30,858 bases of DNA from Flavobacteriaceae bacterium (GTDB lineage: Bacteria; Bacteroidota; Bacteroidia; Flavobacteriales; Flavobacteriaceae): contig CANEXR010000002.1 of the NCBI GenBank assembly GCA_947443815.1, forward strand, positions 1 through 30,858, in the 5' to 3' direction. Both the position numbers and the translations under genes were made by a program. The notes below the pieces were generated by a model. That model did not search any database. It saw only the letters and a list, made by a program, of their open reading frames with translations, and was not told the DNA's origin. Below are positions 15,442 through 23,212 of this stretch, one piece after another (position 1 is the first letter of the stretch; every line of letters starts with the position of its first letter).

Positions 15442-18003
15442 TTAGAACGGATAATTTATTCCAAAATTTAAAACAGAACGCCCAAAATTGTATTCTTTAA
15501 ACCATCTACGACCATTTTCATAAGCAGGATTATAGGTTTTAAATCCTAAATCAAAGCGAATTACAAAAAAACTTAAATCATAACGCAATCCAAATCCTGT
15601 GCCCAAAGCAATCTCTTCTAAATCCTTAAGGCTATTAAATCGTGCCTTTTCATCAACTACATTGTCCAATACATTCCAAATATTGCCAGCATCAGCAAAA
15701 AAAGCTCCTTTCATACTGCCAAGAATCTTGAATCGAAACTCGCTACTAAGTAGGATTTTCATATTTGCCTCATTAAAGTCATTTATTGCACCTGTACTTC
15801 CTGGGCCTAATCCGTATGGTTGCCAGGCTCTATTGTCATTGGATCCCCCCGAATAGTAACTTCTTGAAAACGGGATGTAATTTGAATTTCCAAAAGGGAT
15901 TGCAATTCCGAAAAAGCTTCGTACTGCTAATACTTTTTCTTTTGATAAATCCCAATGTTTGATGTAATCAAATTCAGTTTTAAGATATTCAGAATATTCT
16001 AAATTGAAAATATTGTAATTTCCATTTTGATTTTTAGGCAAATTGGCCGTGTTTGAAACTAAAGATAAAAGAGAACCTGCAGATTCTATTTTGGTTCTAA
16101 AAAGATAAAAAGTATTATCAGCTAAATCTTTTTTAGTTGTTTTTGTAAAAGTAAAACTTGTCGCTAAAATAAAGTCATTTTCCGTGAGGCGAACTCTTCT
16201 TTCCTCAATGCTTTCTACACTTTTATATTCTGGGTCATTTGGTGTTAAAATAGTATTGCCAGACAGTACATCTTGGGTGAATCCTTTTGTTCCAGACTCA
16301 ATGATTAGGTTATTGTCATTTTCAGGATCTACATAATCGGGATTGGTATTGTACGTTTTTCCTATAGTGTTTAATGCTTTATACGAAGAACCGTACACAT
16401 TAAAATAATTTTGTGGGTTCAAATTTCGAACAAACTGAACATTAAAAAGATCAAAACGCGCCGTATTATTTTTTTTTGGAGTCCAATTATAAGATAGGGC
16501 GCCTGTGAAATTTTCTTTGTCCAATCCAATGTTTCTTTGTTTTGCAAAACCAGTTGTAATTAAGGTCGATGGAATCATACTTTTAGGAATGATTTTCTCA
16601 GTGTTAAAGGGCATAAAGATTCTCGGAAAGTTCAACTTTAAGTCTACACCATATTCTGAAACATTGAAAAAATTATTGTTTGGATTGGCTAAATCCTGCG
16701 AAGATCCTACGTTTGCTCGCCCTGCAATTTCTAAAGTTTCGGCACCATTAAATATGTTTCGAATGGTTTCTGAAATACTAAAACCAATTCCAAAATCTTG
16801 TATATTAGAGTGTGTTACATTAAATGTGCTTCCAAAACTGTATTTTTTTCGCGGCGTTAAATATATTTTCGCAATCAAAGATTGTGCAGTTGTGTCTCTT
16901 TTATCTACCTCATATTGTATCGAAGGATAGTTAAATATTTTGAGGTTGTTTAAATAACGAGTTGTTAAAACGGTTTTGTAATCGGCAAACAATCCTTCTT
17001 TTGTAATGAAAACAGCATCAGTTATAGCATGAGGTTTATATTTTAATTTTCCTTTACTATAAATGTTGAAATTTTTATACGTTATACTATCTGTTATTTT
17101 TAAATCTTTATCAGAAGGGTTATAATTGGTATAAATATTTATATCGCTTATTTTGTACATCTTGAAAGGCTCTGTTCTGCTAGAATCTCTTTCCTGATAA
17201 GAATAATTATTTATAATTAAGTCAACATTTGCTTTGTTTACTTTTTTGATGGTGTCAATATCAAAAGTAACATAATTAGGCTGAAAATAATAAACACCAT
17301 TGTTTCTAAAATGTGTAGTAATTCGGTTCTTTTCATTTTCAAAATCTTCTGTTTTATATTGATTACCAGATTTTAAAAATGTATTTGCTTTGCTTACTTG
17401 GTATAAGGAATCCAAAACAGGCGTTAGGATAGTAGTTTTTAAAGTGTCAAGAACATAGGGCTTCCCAGTTGTAATGGTGTATTTTATTTTTGCTTTTTTT
17501 GTACTAACAGTGTCAATTGTATACTTTGCTGAGACATTAAAAAAGCCATTATTAAAATAATAATATTTCAATCTCAATAAGGACTTCTCTGTTTTTAAAG
17601 TGTCTATAATTACTGGAGCCTCTCCTGTTTTTTTTAAAAAGTCATGAATGCCATGATAAAAAAAGGATTTTCCTAAGCGGTCAACTTGTTTTGCCGAAAG
17701 CCATTTGGATTTGCGCTCATATTTTCCTGGATTAGCATCAAATTTTGCTTGATAAGTAGAGTCAGGATTCAAATTGGCCATGTTATACATATTCAATCGC
17801 AATCTAAATCCTAATAAAGTTCCATTTGGTTTTTGGTACAACTGATTGAAGATATTTTCATCTTTAATGTTTTTGTCATTTACAGCAATTTCATTTTTAG
17901 TAAGTAACAATTTTTCATTAGGAACTCTTTTTACAGCATTACATGCGCAAATTAATATTGCTATTAGAATAAATGCTGTTATTTTTGTGCAAATCTTTTT
18001 CAA
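15442..18003 (-). CDS. tamL: TamL-type lipoprotein of the Omp85/BamA family
   Basis: This is an outer-membrane beta-barrel assembly protein with periplasmic POTRA domains, of the lipoprotein TamA-like branch (TamL) found in Bacteroidota. The 853-residue protein begins with a lipoprotein signal ending ILICAC (lipid-modified C21). POTRA-like repeats fill about residues 25-400. The C-terminal barrel follows, with a region near RSYYSGGSNDNRAWQPYGLGPGS (about 715-738) that corresponds to the conserved Omp85 lid-lock loop, and the last residue is phenylalanine (NFGINYPF), the usual outer-membrane signature. It is divergent from an rRNA methyltransferase gene with only 36 bases between starts. No tamB is seen in the window. 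It could also be annotated just as a surface-antigen D15 protein. Confidence 0.85.
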   Translation of the reverse strand: MKKICTKITAFILIAILICACNAVKRVPNEKLLLTKNEIAVNDKNIKDENIFNQLYQKPNGTLLGFRLRLNMYNMANLNPDSTYQAKFDANPGKYERKSKWLSAKQVDRLGKSFFYHGIHDFLKKTGEAPVIIDTLKTEKSLLRLKYYYFNNGFFNVSAKYTIDTVSTKKAKIKYTITTGKPYVLDTLKTTILTPVLDSLYQVSKANTFLKSGNQYKTEDFENEKNRITTHFRNNGVYYFQPNYVTFDIDTIKKVNKANVDLIINNYSYQERDSSRTEPFKMYKISDINIYTNYNPSDKDLKITDSITYKNFNIYSKGKLKYKPHAITDAVFITKEGLFADYKTVLTTRYLNNLKIFNYPSIQYEVDKRDTTAQSLIAKIYLTPRKKYSFGSTFNVTHSNIQDFGIGFSISETIRNIFNGAETLEIAGRANVGSSQDLANPNNNFFNVSEYGVDLKLNFPRIFMPFNTEKIIPKSMIPSTLITTGFAKQRNIGLDKENFTGALSYNWTPKKNNTARFDLFNVQFVRNLNPQNYFNVYGSSYKALNTIGKTYNTNPDYVDPENDNNLIIESGTKGFTQDVLSGNTILTPNDPEYKSVESIEERRVRLTENDFILATSFTFTKTTKKDLADNTFYLFRTKIESAGSLLSLVSNTANLPKNQNGNYNIFNLEYSEYLKTEFDYIKHWDLSKEKVLAVRSFFGIAIPFGNSNYIPFSRSYYSGGSNDNRAWQPYGLGPGSTGAINDFNEANMKILLSSEFRFKILGSMKGAFFADAGNIWNVLDNVVDEKARFNSLKDLEEIALGTGFGLRYDLSFFVIRFDLGFKTYNPAYENGRRWFKEYNFGRSVLNFGINYPF

Positions 18004-18022
18004 GTGTTCTAAAAATTTAATT

Positions 18023-18057
18023 CAAAAGTACATTTTTTTATGGTTAGTAAAAACCAA
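18023..18057 (-). promoter_or_regulatory. Candidate tamL promoter, -33/-7 type
   Basis: On the minus strand TACTTTTG (18023-18030) is a perfect -7 box, 19 bases before the ATG. A TTG at 18055-18057 is 24 bases further upstream, slightly long for the -33 element, and lies inside the start of the divergent methyltransferase gene. Confidence 0.4.
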
Positions 18058-18765
18058 ATAAAGCTTATATCGAGTTTGCATCAGAAAAAACATCGAATAG
18101 TGAATCAATTGTTTTTTGCCGAAGGGGTAAAAGTAATTCGAGAACTATTACAATCTAATTTGGAGTTGGAGCATTTGTATACTACTCTGAATGATTTTGA
18201 TGAAATTCCAGTTTTTAAAAAAACACTTATTAACGATAGTGATTTAAAAAAACTAAGTGCATTGGCAACTCCAAATAGCTGTTTGGCAGTTTTCAAAATA
18301 CCATTCGAAAAAAAAATTTCAGCATCCGGTTTGATTCTTGTTCTGGATAATATTAGAGATCCCGGGAATTTAGGAACCATAATGCGATTGTGTGATTGGT
18401 TTGGAATTCATCAATTGGTGTGTTCTAAAGAAACGGTGGATATTTATAATCCAAAAGTTGTTCAGGCTACAATGGGATCTATTACCAGAGTTAATGTTAA
18501 TTATGTTGATTTAAAGGCATTTGTCACCCAAACAAAACTACCCGTTTTTGGAACTTTTATGGATGGCGAAAATATTTACAAATCGATTTTGCCACAAGAA
18601 GGAATTATTATAATGGGAAATGAAGCCAATGGAATTTCAGAAGAACTAGAAAAATGCATTAGTAACAGATTGACAATTCCTCGTTTTGGCGCCATTCAAA
18701 AAACAGAAAGCTTGAATGTGGCAACTGCTACTGCTATAGTTTTGAGTGAGTTCAGAAGGTCTTAA
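18040..18765 (+). CDS. TrmH/SpoU-family RNA 2'-O-methyltransferase
   Basis: This is a SPOUT-fold enzyme that methylates the ribose 2'-OH of rRNA or tRNA using S-adenosylmethionine. The 241-residue protein has an N-terminal RNA-binding SpoU-sub-bind-like region (QKKHRIVNQLFFAEGVKVIREL) followed by the trefoil-knot domain. Motif 1 is NIRDPGNLGTIMR (N104-R116), motif 2 is GIIIMGNEANGISEEL, and motif 3 is IPRFGAIQKTESLNVATATAIVL. The length and N-terminal domain fit the RlmB/TsnR-like group, but the target nucleoside cannot be told. It is divergent from tamL at 36 bases; the tamL -7 box lies between the two starts. Confidence 0.94.
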   Translation: MVSKNQIKLISSLHQKKHRIVNQLFFAEGVKVIRELLQSNLELEHLYTTLNDFDEIPVFKKTLINDSDLKKLSALATPNSCLAVFKIPFEKKISASGLILVLDNIRDPGNLGTIMRLCDWFGIHQLVCSKETVDIYNPKVVQATMGSITRVNVNYVDLKAFVTQTKLPVFGTFMDGENIYKSILPQEGIIIMGNEANGISEELEKCISNRLTIPRFGAIQKTESLNVATATAIVLSEFRRS

Positions 18766-18827
18766 TGCAATCGATTATTGAATTGAAACCTACTTTAAAC
18801 AGTCTTTTGGATTCAAACGGATACTTT

Positions 18828-19532
18828 TTAGTGAAAAGTAAAATTAATAAAAACGGCTCTCGACTTCATGGATTCTATATTGCTAGTCCAAGGACTATTA
18901 GGATCTTTGTCTCTAATTAATTCGTCATTAAGACCAAAAACCCCTCGAATAGAAGGTGAAAATATAAAGTATTCTGAAAAAATATCAATACCAAGACCCA
19001 ATTCGTAATTTGTAGTCCATGATTTTACTCTAAACTTTTGTTCGAGATTGTCGTCTAATAACTTTGAATTACTAGATAAATTTAAAGTTGCTGAAAGGCC
19101 TCCTAATAAATAAGGGCGGACATTTCCAGTTCTGAGAGAAGAGAATTTTAAGAGTAGTGGAAAATGAATATAAGTACTGTTTACTTCTCTGAGCGCATCA
19201 TTTTCTGTTGTAAAATTAGGGTAGTATAAATCTCTTTTTGTATAATAAAGACCAGGTTCAAATCTTAAATTTAAGAATTCGTTAAGTCTTAAATCTGCTA
19301 CAAGTCCCACGTTGAAACCCGTTGTTTTTTTTACTTGAATGTCTGGACCGACCGTTTTATAATCTATTTTAAAATCATAAGAATTAAAACCCAAATAAAA
19401 TCCAAAATAGAGTTTTTGTTGTTGCCAAGTTTCTAAATTGATTATTGGATCTTTACTAAAGATGCTTTTTGGAAATTGTGCATGACCTTTTATAGTTATG
19501 GACAATAAGAGTAAGAAAATTATTTTTTTCAT
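18828..19532 (-). CDS. porT: PorT-family outer-membrane protein (type IX secretion)
   Basis: PorT (SprT in gliding flavobacteria) is a membrane protein required for type IX secretion of proteins across the outer membrane. With the ATG at 19532 the protein is 234 residues. A signal peptide MKKIIFLLLLSITIKGHAQ is followed by alternating beta strands, e.g. LYFGFYLGFNSYDFKIDY and LNLRFEPGLYYTKRDLYY, ending with FINFTFH, as in small outer-membrane barrels. The frame is open upstream into menG, but the signal peptide fixes the start. It lies 22 bases after menG/ubiE, the arrangement I remember for flavobacterial porT/sprT. The family call rests on context plus fold pattern, and a generic barrel protein is the alternative. 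Confidence 0.8.
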   Translation of the reverse strand: MKKIIFLLLLSITIKGHAQFPKSIFSKDPIINLETWQQQKLYFGFYLGFNSYDFKIDYKTVGPDIQVKKTTGFNVGLVADLRLNEFLNLRFEPGLYYTKRDLYYPNFTTENDALREVNSTYIHFPLLLKFSSLRTGNVRPYLLGGLSATLNLSSNSKLLDDNLEQKFRVKSWTTNYELGLGIDIFSEYFIFSPSIRGVFGLNDELIRDKDPNSPWTSNIESMKSRAVFINFTFH

Positions 19533-19554
19533 ATTGCTGCTGAACATTTCAGTA

Positions 19555-20286
19555 TTATTTCTTCGAAGCGGAGTAAATTGTTGCAACACCAAATGTCTGT
19601 GGCATCGCTATTACATCTATAAACCCAATTTTTCTCAAAATATTGTTTAATGCCTCTCCATAAGGAAATACTGCTGCCGATTCGGATAAATAACCATAAG
19701 CAACATTGTCTTTTGAAAACAACTTTCCGATGATTGGCAGAATGTTTTTACTATAAAAAGTATAGCCTTGTTTATAAGGTGTTTTATCTGGAACAGAAGT
19801 TTCTAATATTACAAATACACCATTTGGTTTCAAAACTCTTAATATTTCAGACAATCCTTTTTCTAAAGTTTCAAAATTTCTAACGCCAAAAGCTACGGTG
19901 ATTGCATCAAAATAATTGTCTTCAAAAGGCATGTTTTCTGAATCTCCAAGAACCATTTCAATAGTGTTAGATAAGTTTTTTGAAGCTATTTTTTTCTTAC
20001 CAACTTCTAACATACCTGCTGATATGTCTAAGCCAATAATTTTTTCAGCATTTGTTTCTGCCATTAAAATTGCTAAATCTCCAGTACCTGTTGCAATATC
20101 CAATACTGTTTTTGGATTGGATTTTGAAACAATTTTTAAAACTTTCTTACGCCATTTTACATCTATTCCAAAAGAGATCACCCGATTTAAATTATCGTAA
20201 TTTCCAGAAATCGTATCAAACATTTGGGCTACTTGTTCTTTTTTGCCAAGTGTTGAATTTTTATAGGGAGTTATTTTTTCAGCCAT
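19555..20286 (-). CDS. ubiE: Demethylmenaquinone methyltransferase (MenG/UbiE)
   Basis: This enzyme performs the C-methylation that completes menaquinone, the main quinone of this phylum, so the menG role is more likely than ubiquinone synthesis. The 243-residue protein has SAM motif I VLDIATGTGD (61-70), IIGLDISAGMLEVG, the UbiE signature around GDSENMPFEDNYFDAITVAFGVRNF, and LRVLKPNGVFVILETSVP. The N-terminal FDTISGNYDNLNRVISFGIDVKWR stretch is also characteristic. A strong promoter-like pair sits just upstream, and porT follows in the same transcript. Confidence 0.97.
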   Translation of the reverse strand: MAEKITPYKNSTLGKKEQVAQMFDTISGNYDNLNRVISFGIDVKWRKKVLKIVSKSNPKTVLDIATGTGDLAILMAETNAEKIIGLDISAGMLEVGKKKIASKNLSNTIEMVLGDSENMPFEDNYFDAITVAFGVRNFETLEKGLSEILRVLKPNGVFVILETSVPDKTPYKQGYTFYSKNILPIIGKLFSKDNVAYGYLSESAAVFPYGEALNNILRKIGFIDVIAMPQTFGVATIYSASKK

Positions 20287-20300
20287 TTTTTTTGTTTGTA

Positions 20301-20332
20301 CAAATATAACATAAACTACAAATGAGTTTCAA
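20301..20332 (-). promoter_or_regulatory. ubiE-porT promoter, -33/-7 type
   Basis: On the minus strand TTG (20330-20332), a 21-base spacer and TATATTTG (20301-20308) fit the Bacteroidota promoter. The -7 box ends 14 bases before the ATG, so the mRNA leader would be very short. Confidence 0.6.
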
Positions 20333-20458
20333 AATATACACTAAACTTTATTTTTAATGATAGTAAGAAGAGGTTTTATAAAAAATCACTAAAAGTGGGT
20401 ATTGTAGTGGCCAATTTTATTGACGAATTTTACAATTCAAAAGTTTAAATATTTTTCA

Positions 20459-20776
20459 ATGATTAGTAGGGATTTAATGACCCAAATCAAATGGATGGTT
20501 CTTGCGTTACTTATCTCGTTTGTTCTTGTTAGCAGTTTTGAAAATACCGCATTGTTTAATAATTCGGTGTTTAAAACGCAGGATACGTTCTTAGGATTAA
20601 ATTTGTTTTTGGAAATTTTAATTTTCTTTGTCTTTAGTACCTTCGTGGTATTTGGTATTAAAGGCTTTTTTGAGATGTACTCTCAGAAAAAATCAAATAT
20701 TATAATCTTCATTTCTGGAGGTTTATTGGTATTTGTGATTTTTATTTTATGTTATCAAATACTCTTTCAAGAGTAG
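20459..20776 (+). CDS. Small hydrophobic membrane protein, unknown function
   Basis: The ATG at 20459 gives a 105-residue protein; the frame can be extended to a TTG at 20420, which is less likely. It starts MISRDLMTQIKWMVLALL and has three hydrophobic segments, at about residues 10-27, 46-68 and 80-101, separated by short polar loops (FENTALFNNSVFKTQD and YSQKKSN). No family is recognised. It stands alone on the plus strand between ubiE and folA, followed by a clear terminator, which supports it being transcribed. No convincing promoter was found directly upstream. Confidence 0.65.
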   Translation: MISRDLMTQIKWMVLALLISFVLVSSFENTALFNNSVFKTQDTFLGLNLFLEILIFFVFSTFVVFGIKGFFEMYSQKKSNIIIFISGGLLVFVIFILCYQILFQE

Positions 20777-20812
20777 GTCATTGTCCTCTAATCATTAAAA
20801 AATCATTAAAAA

Positions 20813-20846
20813 AAAACATCCTTAATTTTAAGGATGTTTTTTTTTA
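20813..20846. terminator. Bidirectional terminator between convergent genes
   Basis: AAAACATCCTTAA (20813-20825) pairs with TTAAGGATGTTTT (20828-20840), flanked by an A-run on the left and a T-run on the right. It can end both the small membrane gene (plus) and folA (minus). Its right part overlaps the folA stop region. Confidence 0.85.
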
Positions 20847-21326
20847 TTTTTTAACAAAAGTTTGATAGGTGTATTCATAATGATGTTTTTCGTCTTTGGG
20901 ATTAAATTCCGACTCGATCATTTTCCATTCTAAATTACTAATTTCAGGAAAAAAAGCATCAGCTTCAAAAGTGTCATGGACACGAGTAATCTCTATTTTA
21001 TCTGTAAAAGGCAGTCCAAGATTATAAATTTCACCTCCGCCAATGATGTATGAAACTTCATTTTCTGGACAAACAGCTATAGCTTTTTCTATAGTATCTA
21101 CAACAATACAACCTTCTGGGCAATAGTCTTTTTGGCGACTAATTACAACATGTGTTCTGTTTGGAAGAGGTTTTGGGAAACTTTCAAATGTTTTTCTCCC
21201 CATAATAATGTGATGACCAGTAGTAAGTGATTTAAATCTTTTAAAATCATTAGGTAAATGCCACACTAATTCATTGTTTTTGCCAAGTGCATTGTTTTCG
21301 GCTACTGCCGCAATCATTATAATCAT
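20844..21326 (-). CDS. folA: Dihydrofolate reductase
   Basis: DHFR reduces dihydrofolate to tetrahydrofolate with NADPH, renewing the cofactor used by thymidylate synthase encoded about 2 kb away. The 160-residue protein has the usual size. IIMIAAVAENNALGKNNELVWHLP contains the first strand and the Met20-type loop; the proton-donor acid is D27 in LPNDFKRFK. MGRKTFESFPKPLPNR and SYIIGGGEIY are the cofactor-binding motifs. An ATG at codon 4 could also be the start. The gene is 11 bases after the 2TM protein gene, so they form an operon. Confidence 0.97.
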   Translation of the reverse strand: MIIMIAAVAENNALGKNNELVWHLPNDFKRFKSLTTGHHIIMGRKTFESFPKPLPNRTHVVISRQKDYCPEGCIVVDTIEKAIAVCPENEVSYIIGGGEIYNLGLPFTDKIEITRVHDTFEADAFFPEISNLEWKMIESEFNPKDEKHHYEYTYQTFVKK

Positions 21327-21337
21327 AGAGTTTGAAT

Positions 21338-21670
21338 TTATTTCGATACATCTTCGGTCACTTTATTTTCTAATTGGGTTAGTCTTTTTTGTTGTAAAGC
21401 AATAAGCCGATCAATTTGTTCCCTTTCCCAATTTTTATTCATAAACCGATCAGTAATGTACACTTTTATAAAATGTAAAATAAAAATAAAAAACCATAAT
21501 GTGATGAGCCATAAATGCCAATCAGACTTGTTTTCTATGCCAAAAAAATTATGCAATACAAATAAAAATAGACTTCCTATCAGCAACAATACAAAATGAA
21601 AATAAAGCCCTTTTTTTTGCTTGATTCTTCTTCGGGCATACTCATACTGCTCGTGTTGTTCTTTTTCCAT
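21338..21670 (-). CDS. 2TM domain-containing protein
   Basis: This is a 110-residue protein with a charged N-terminus (MEKEQHEQYEYARRRIKQKK), two hydrophobic helices at about 23-43 and 52-71, and a basic, coiled-coil-like C-terminus (REQIDRLIALQQKRLTQLENKV). The layout matches the 2TM family common in Bacteroidota, where members occur alone or fused to histidine kinases; the WHLWLITLWFFIFILHF segment is typical. Its function is not known. It is upstream of folA by 11 bases. A longer overlapping frame at 21580-21771 is a shadow. Confidence 0.85.
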   Translation of the reverse strand: MEKEQHEQYEYARRRIKQKKGLYFHFVLLLIGSLFLFVLHNFFGIENKSDWHLWLITLWFFIFILHFIKVYITDRFMNKNWEREQIDRLIALQQKRLTQLENKVTEDVSK

Positions 21671-21851
21671 AGGTTAGAATTTAGTTTATAAAGGTAAAAT
21701 TTATTTTTAAAAATGTATTCTTTTGATTGTTGATTATTTATTTCGAAAAGGATTTCTAATTCGATATACAAAAAATTAAACTACAAAATATAAGAATACG
21801 GTTGAAAATTAAGGAAGTTTTTGCCATTATCCTAAAACTTCTTTGAGTTCT

Positions 21852-21881
21852 TTGTAGGTTCAAATGATTTCGTTTTCTTTG
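21852..21881 (+). promoter_or_regulatory. Candidate promoter for the CBM48-like gene
   Basis: TTG (21852-21854), a 19-base spacer and TTTCTTTG (21874-21881) match the Bacteroidota promoter with one mismatch in the -7 box. The ATG is at 21909. An open frame starting at 21864 would begin inside this promoter, favouring the shorter protein. Confidence 0.45.
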
Positions 21882-21908
21882 TCCCATAATTCTAAAAATG
21901 AAATAGTT

Positions 21909-22205
21909 ATGTCAATAAAGAAACAATTTATAAAAACAAAACCAGTTTGTAAAGTTACATTCTCGGTAGATGCAAAAGAAGCAAGTTCAGTATCTGTAGT
22001 AGGTGATTTCAATAACTGGGATGTTACTGTTGGTGCCTTGAGCAAATTGAAGAATGGAACTTTTAAAGGAGCATACGATTTGATTAAAGATGCTTCTTAT
22101 GAGTTTAAATATGTAATTGATGGTGCATTTGTAAATGAGCCAGAAGCAGATTCTTTCAAATGGAATGATTTTGCTGGAGCTGAAAATAGTGTATTAGCGG
22201 TATAA
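21909..22205 (+). CDS. Stand-alone CBM48/isoamylase-early-set-like protein
   Basis: The 98-residue protein is essentially one E-set (immunoglobulin-like) domain of the type that binds glycogen or starch in AMPK-beta and in branching enzymes. VTFSVDAKEASSVSVVGDFNNWD (GDFNNW at 32-37) and YEFKYVIDGAFVNEPEAD are the family hallmarks. There is no catalytic domain and no signal peptide, so a cytoplasmic binding or regulatory role is likely; this is inference. The ATG at 21909 is preferred over the frame start at 21864 because the promoter lies between 21852 and 21881. It is followed after 7 bases by a perfect terminator hairpin, and no glycogen gene is adjacent. Confidence 0.85.
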   Translation: MSIKKQFIKTKPVCKVTFSVDAKEASSVSVVGDFNNWDVTVGALSKLKNGTFKGAYDLIKDASYEFKYVIDGAFVNEPEADSFKWNDFAGAENSVLAV

Positions 22206-22212
22206 ATTAAAT

Positions 22213-22240
22213 AAAAAAATCCGCGAAAGCGGATTTTTTT
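22213..22240. terminator. Bidirectional terminator with GAAA tetraloop
   Basis: AAAAAAATCCGC (22213-22224) and GCGGATTTTTTT (22229-22240) pair perfectly over 12 bp around a GAAA loop. It serves the CBM48-like gene (plus) and the MORN/TonB gene (minus), whose stop is 6 bases away. Confidence 0.92.
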
Positions 22241-22245
22241 ATATT

Positions 22246-23193
22246 TTACCTTTTTTGTATCGTAATTGGAATGCTGTAAAGCACTCTGACTTTGATACCT
22301 CTTTGTTCTCCTGGTGTCCATGCTGGACATTCGGATAACACACGTATTAGTTCTTCGTCTAGACCAAATCCTAGGCTTTTTATGATTTTTATGTCGACTA
22401 TAGTTCCATCTTTTTCAACGATGAAAGTGGAAATGAGTTTGCCGTAAATATTATTTTTTTCAGATTCCCGGGTTACATTGAAATTTTTCCCAATGTATTG
22501 GTAAAAATGTTCGATTCCTCTTTTGGGAACGGGTTTTGTTTCTAGTTCTGTATAGTGGTGTTCGACATTATCGGAATCAATACTCAATCCTGAGATTAAT
22601 TTTCCGTTTTCGTATTTTTCAGTATAGCTAAAAGAAGCTGTTTTGTTATTTCCAACCCAAGTGCCATCACGAAGACCATTTTTGATGTTTCCTTTTGAGT
22701 AAAAATTTTTATCGCTTTCCTCAAAATAACCATTTCCATCAATTACGATTTGTTTTGCTTCTGGGTTCCAGTATTGGTCTATTTTTAATTCAGAACTAAT
22801 ACCTGTTTTGGTTTCTAAATATTCCCCTTCTAGTTGTTTGTTACCGTTTTCATACCAATACGCATATTTTCCAATGTAACCGGGTTTGCCATAATTAACT
22901 GCTGATTGCTTGTTCCCGTTTTCATAATAATAGGTAAATGCACCCATTTTTAATTTTGCATCCTTATCTGAAAAGGTTCCTTCCATCTGTACCTTTCCAG
23001 ATTTAAAATAATCTGTTACTTGATAGCTGTCTTTATCTGTATTGTACTCTTTTATGATTCTATAATATTTGTGATCTCCCATTGTGGTTTCTTTCCATAA
23101 GGAATCCAAATAAACGGTTTTATCTTCAGAATTTTGGGCTAATAAAGGAATTGTTATGCTTACAAAAAGCAAAAGAAAGAGAGTTTTTTTCAT
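22246..23193 (-). CDS. Secreted MORN-repeat protein with TonB C-terminal domain
   Basis: The 315-residue protein starts with a cleavable-looking signal peptide (MKKTLFLLLFVSITIPLLAQ). Residues about 55-215 hold MORN/YwqK-like repeats: YFKSGKVQMEGTF, YYYENGNKQSAVNYG, YWYENGNKQLEGEY, YSKGNIKNGLRDGTW and YENGKLISG. The last 90 residues form a TonB-C fold (GKLISTFIVEKDGTIVDIKIIKS, then CPAWTPGEQRGIKVRVLYSIPITI). Unlike a classical TonB it has no permanent N-terminal membrane anchor or proline-rich span, so energy transduction is doubtful and a periplasmic binding role is as likely. It is 19 bases after thyA and probably co-transcribed, though no functional link is evident. Automatic pipelines would call it an energy transducer TonB. 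Confidence 0.85.
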   Translation of the reverse strand: MKKTLFLLLFVSITIPLLAQNSEDKTVYLDSLWKETTMGDHKYYRIIKEYNTDKDSYQVTDYFKSGKVQMEGTFSDKDAKLKMGAFTYYYENGNKQSAVNYGKPGYIGKYAYWYENGNKQLEGEYLETKTGISSELKIDQYWNPEAKQIVIDGNGYFEESDKNFYSKGNIKNGLRDGTWVGNNKTASFSYTEKYENGKLISGLSIDSDNVEHHYTELETKPVPKRGIEHFYQYIGKNFNVTRESEKNNIYGKLISTFIVEKDGTIVDIKIIKSLGFGLDEELIRVLSECPAWTPGEQRGIKVRVLYSIPITIQKR

Positions 23194-23212
23194 TAAAAAA
23201 GTATAAGGTTAA

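Noticed and set aside
18822..18840. Small hairpin TACTTTT/AAAAGTA near the porT stop
   Set aside because: Seven A/T-rich pairs with no following T-run; too weak to call a terminator.
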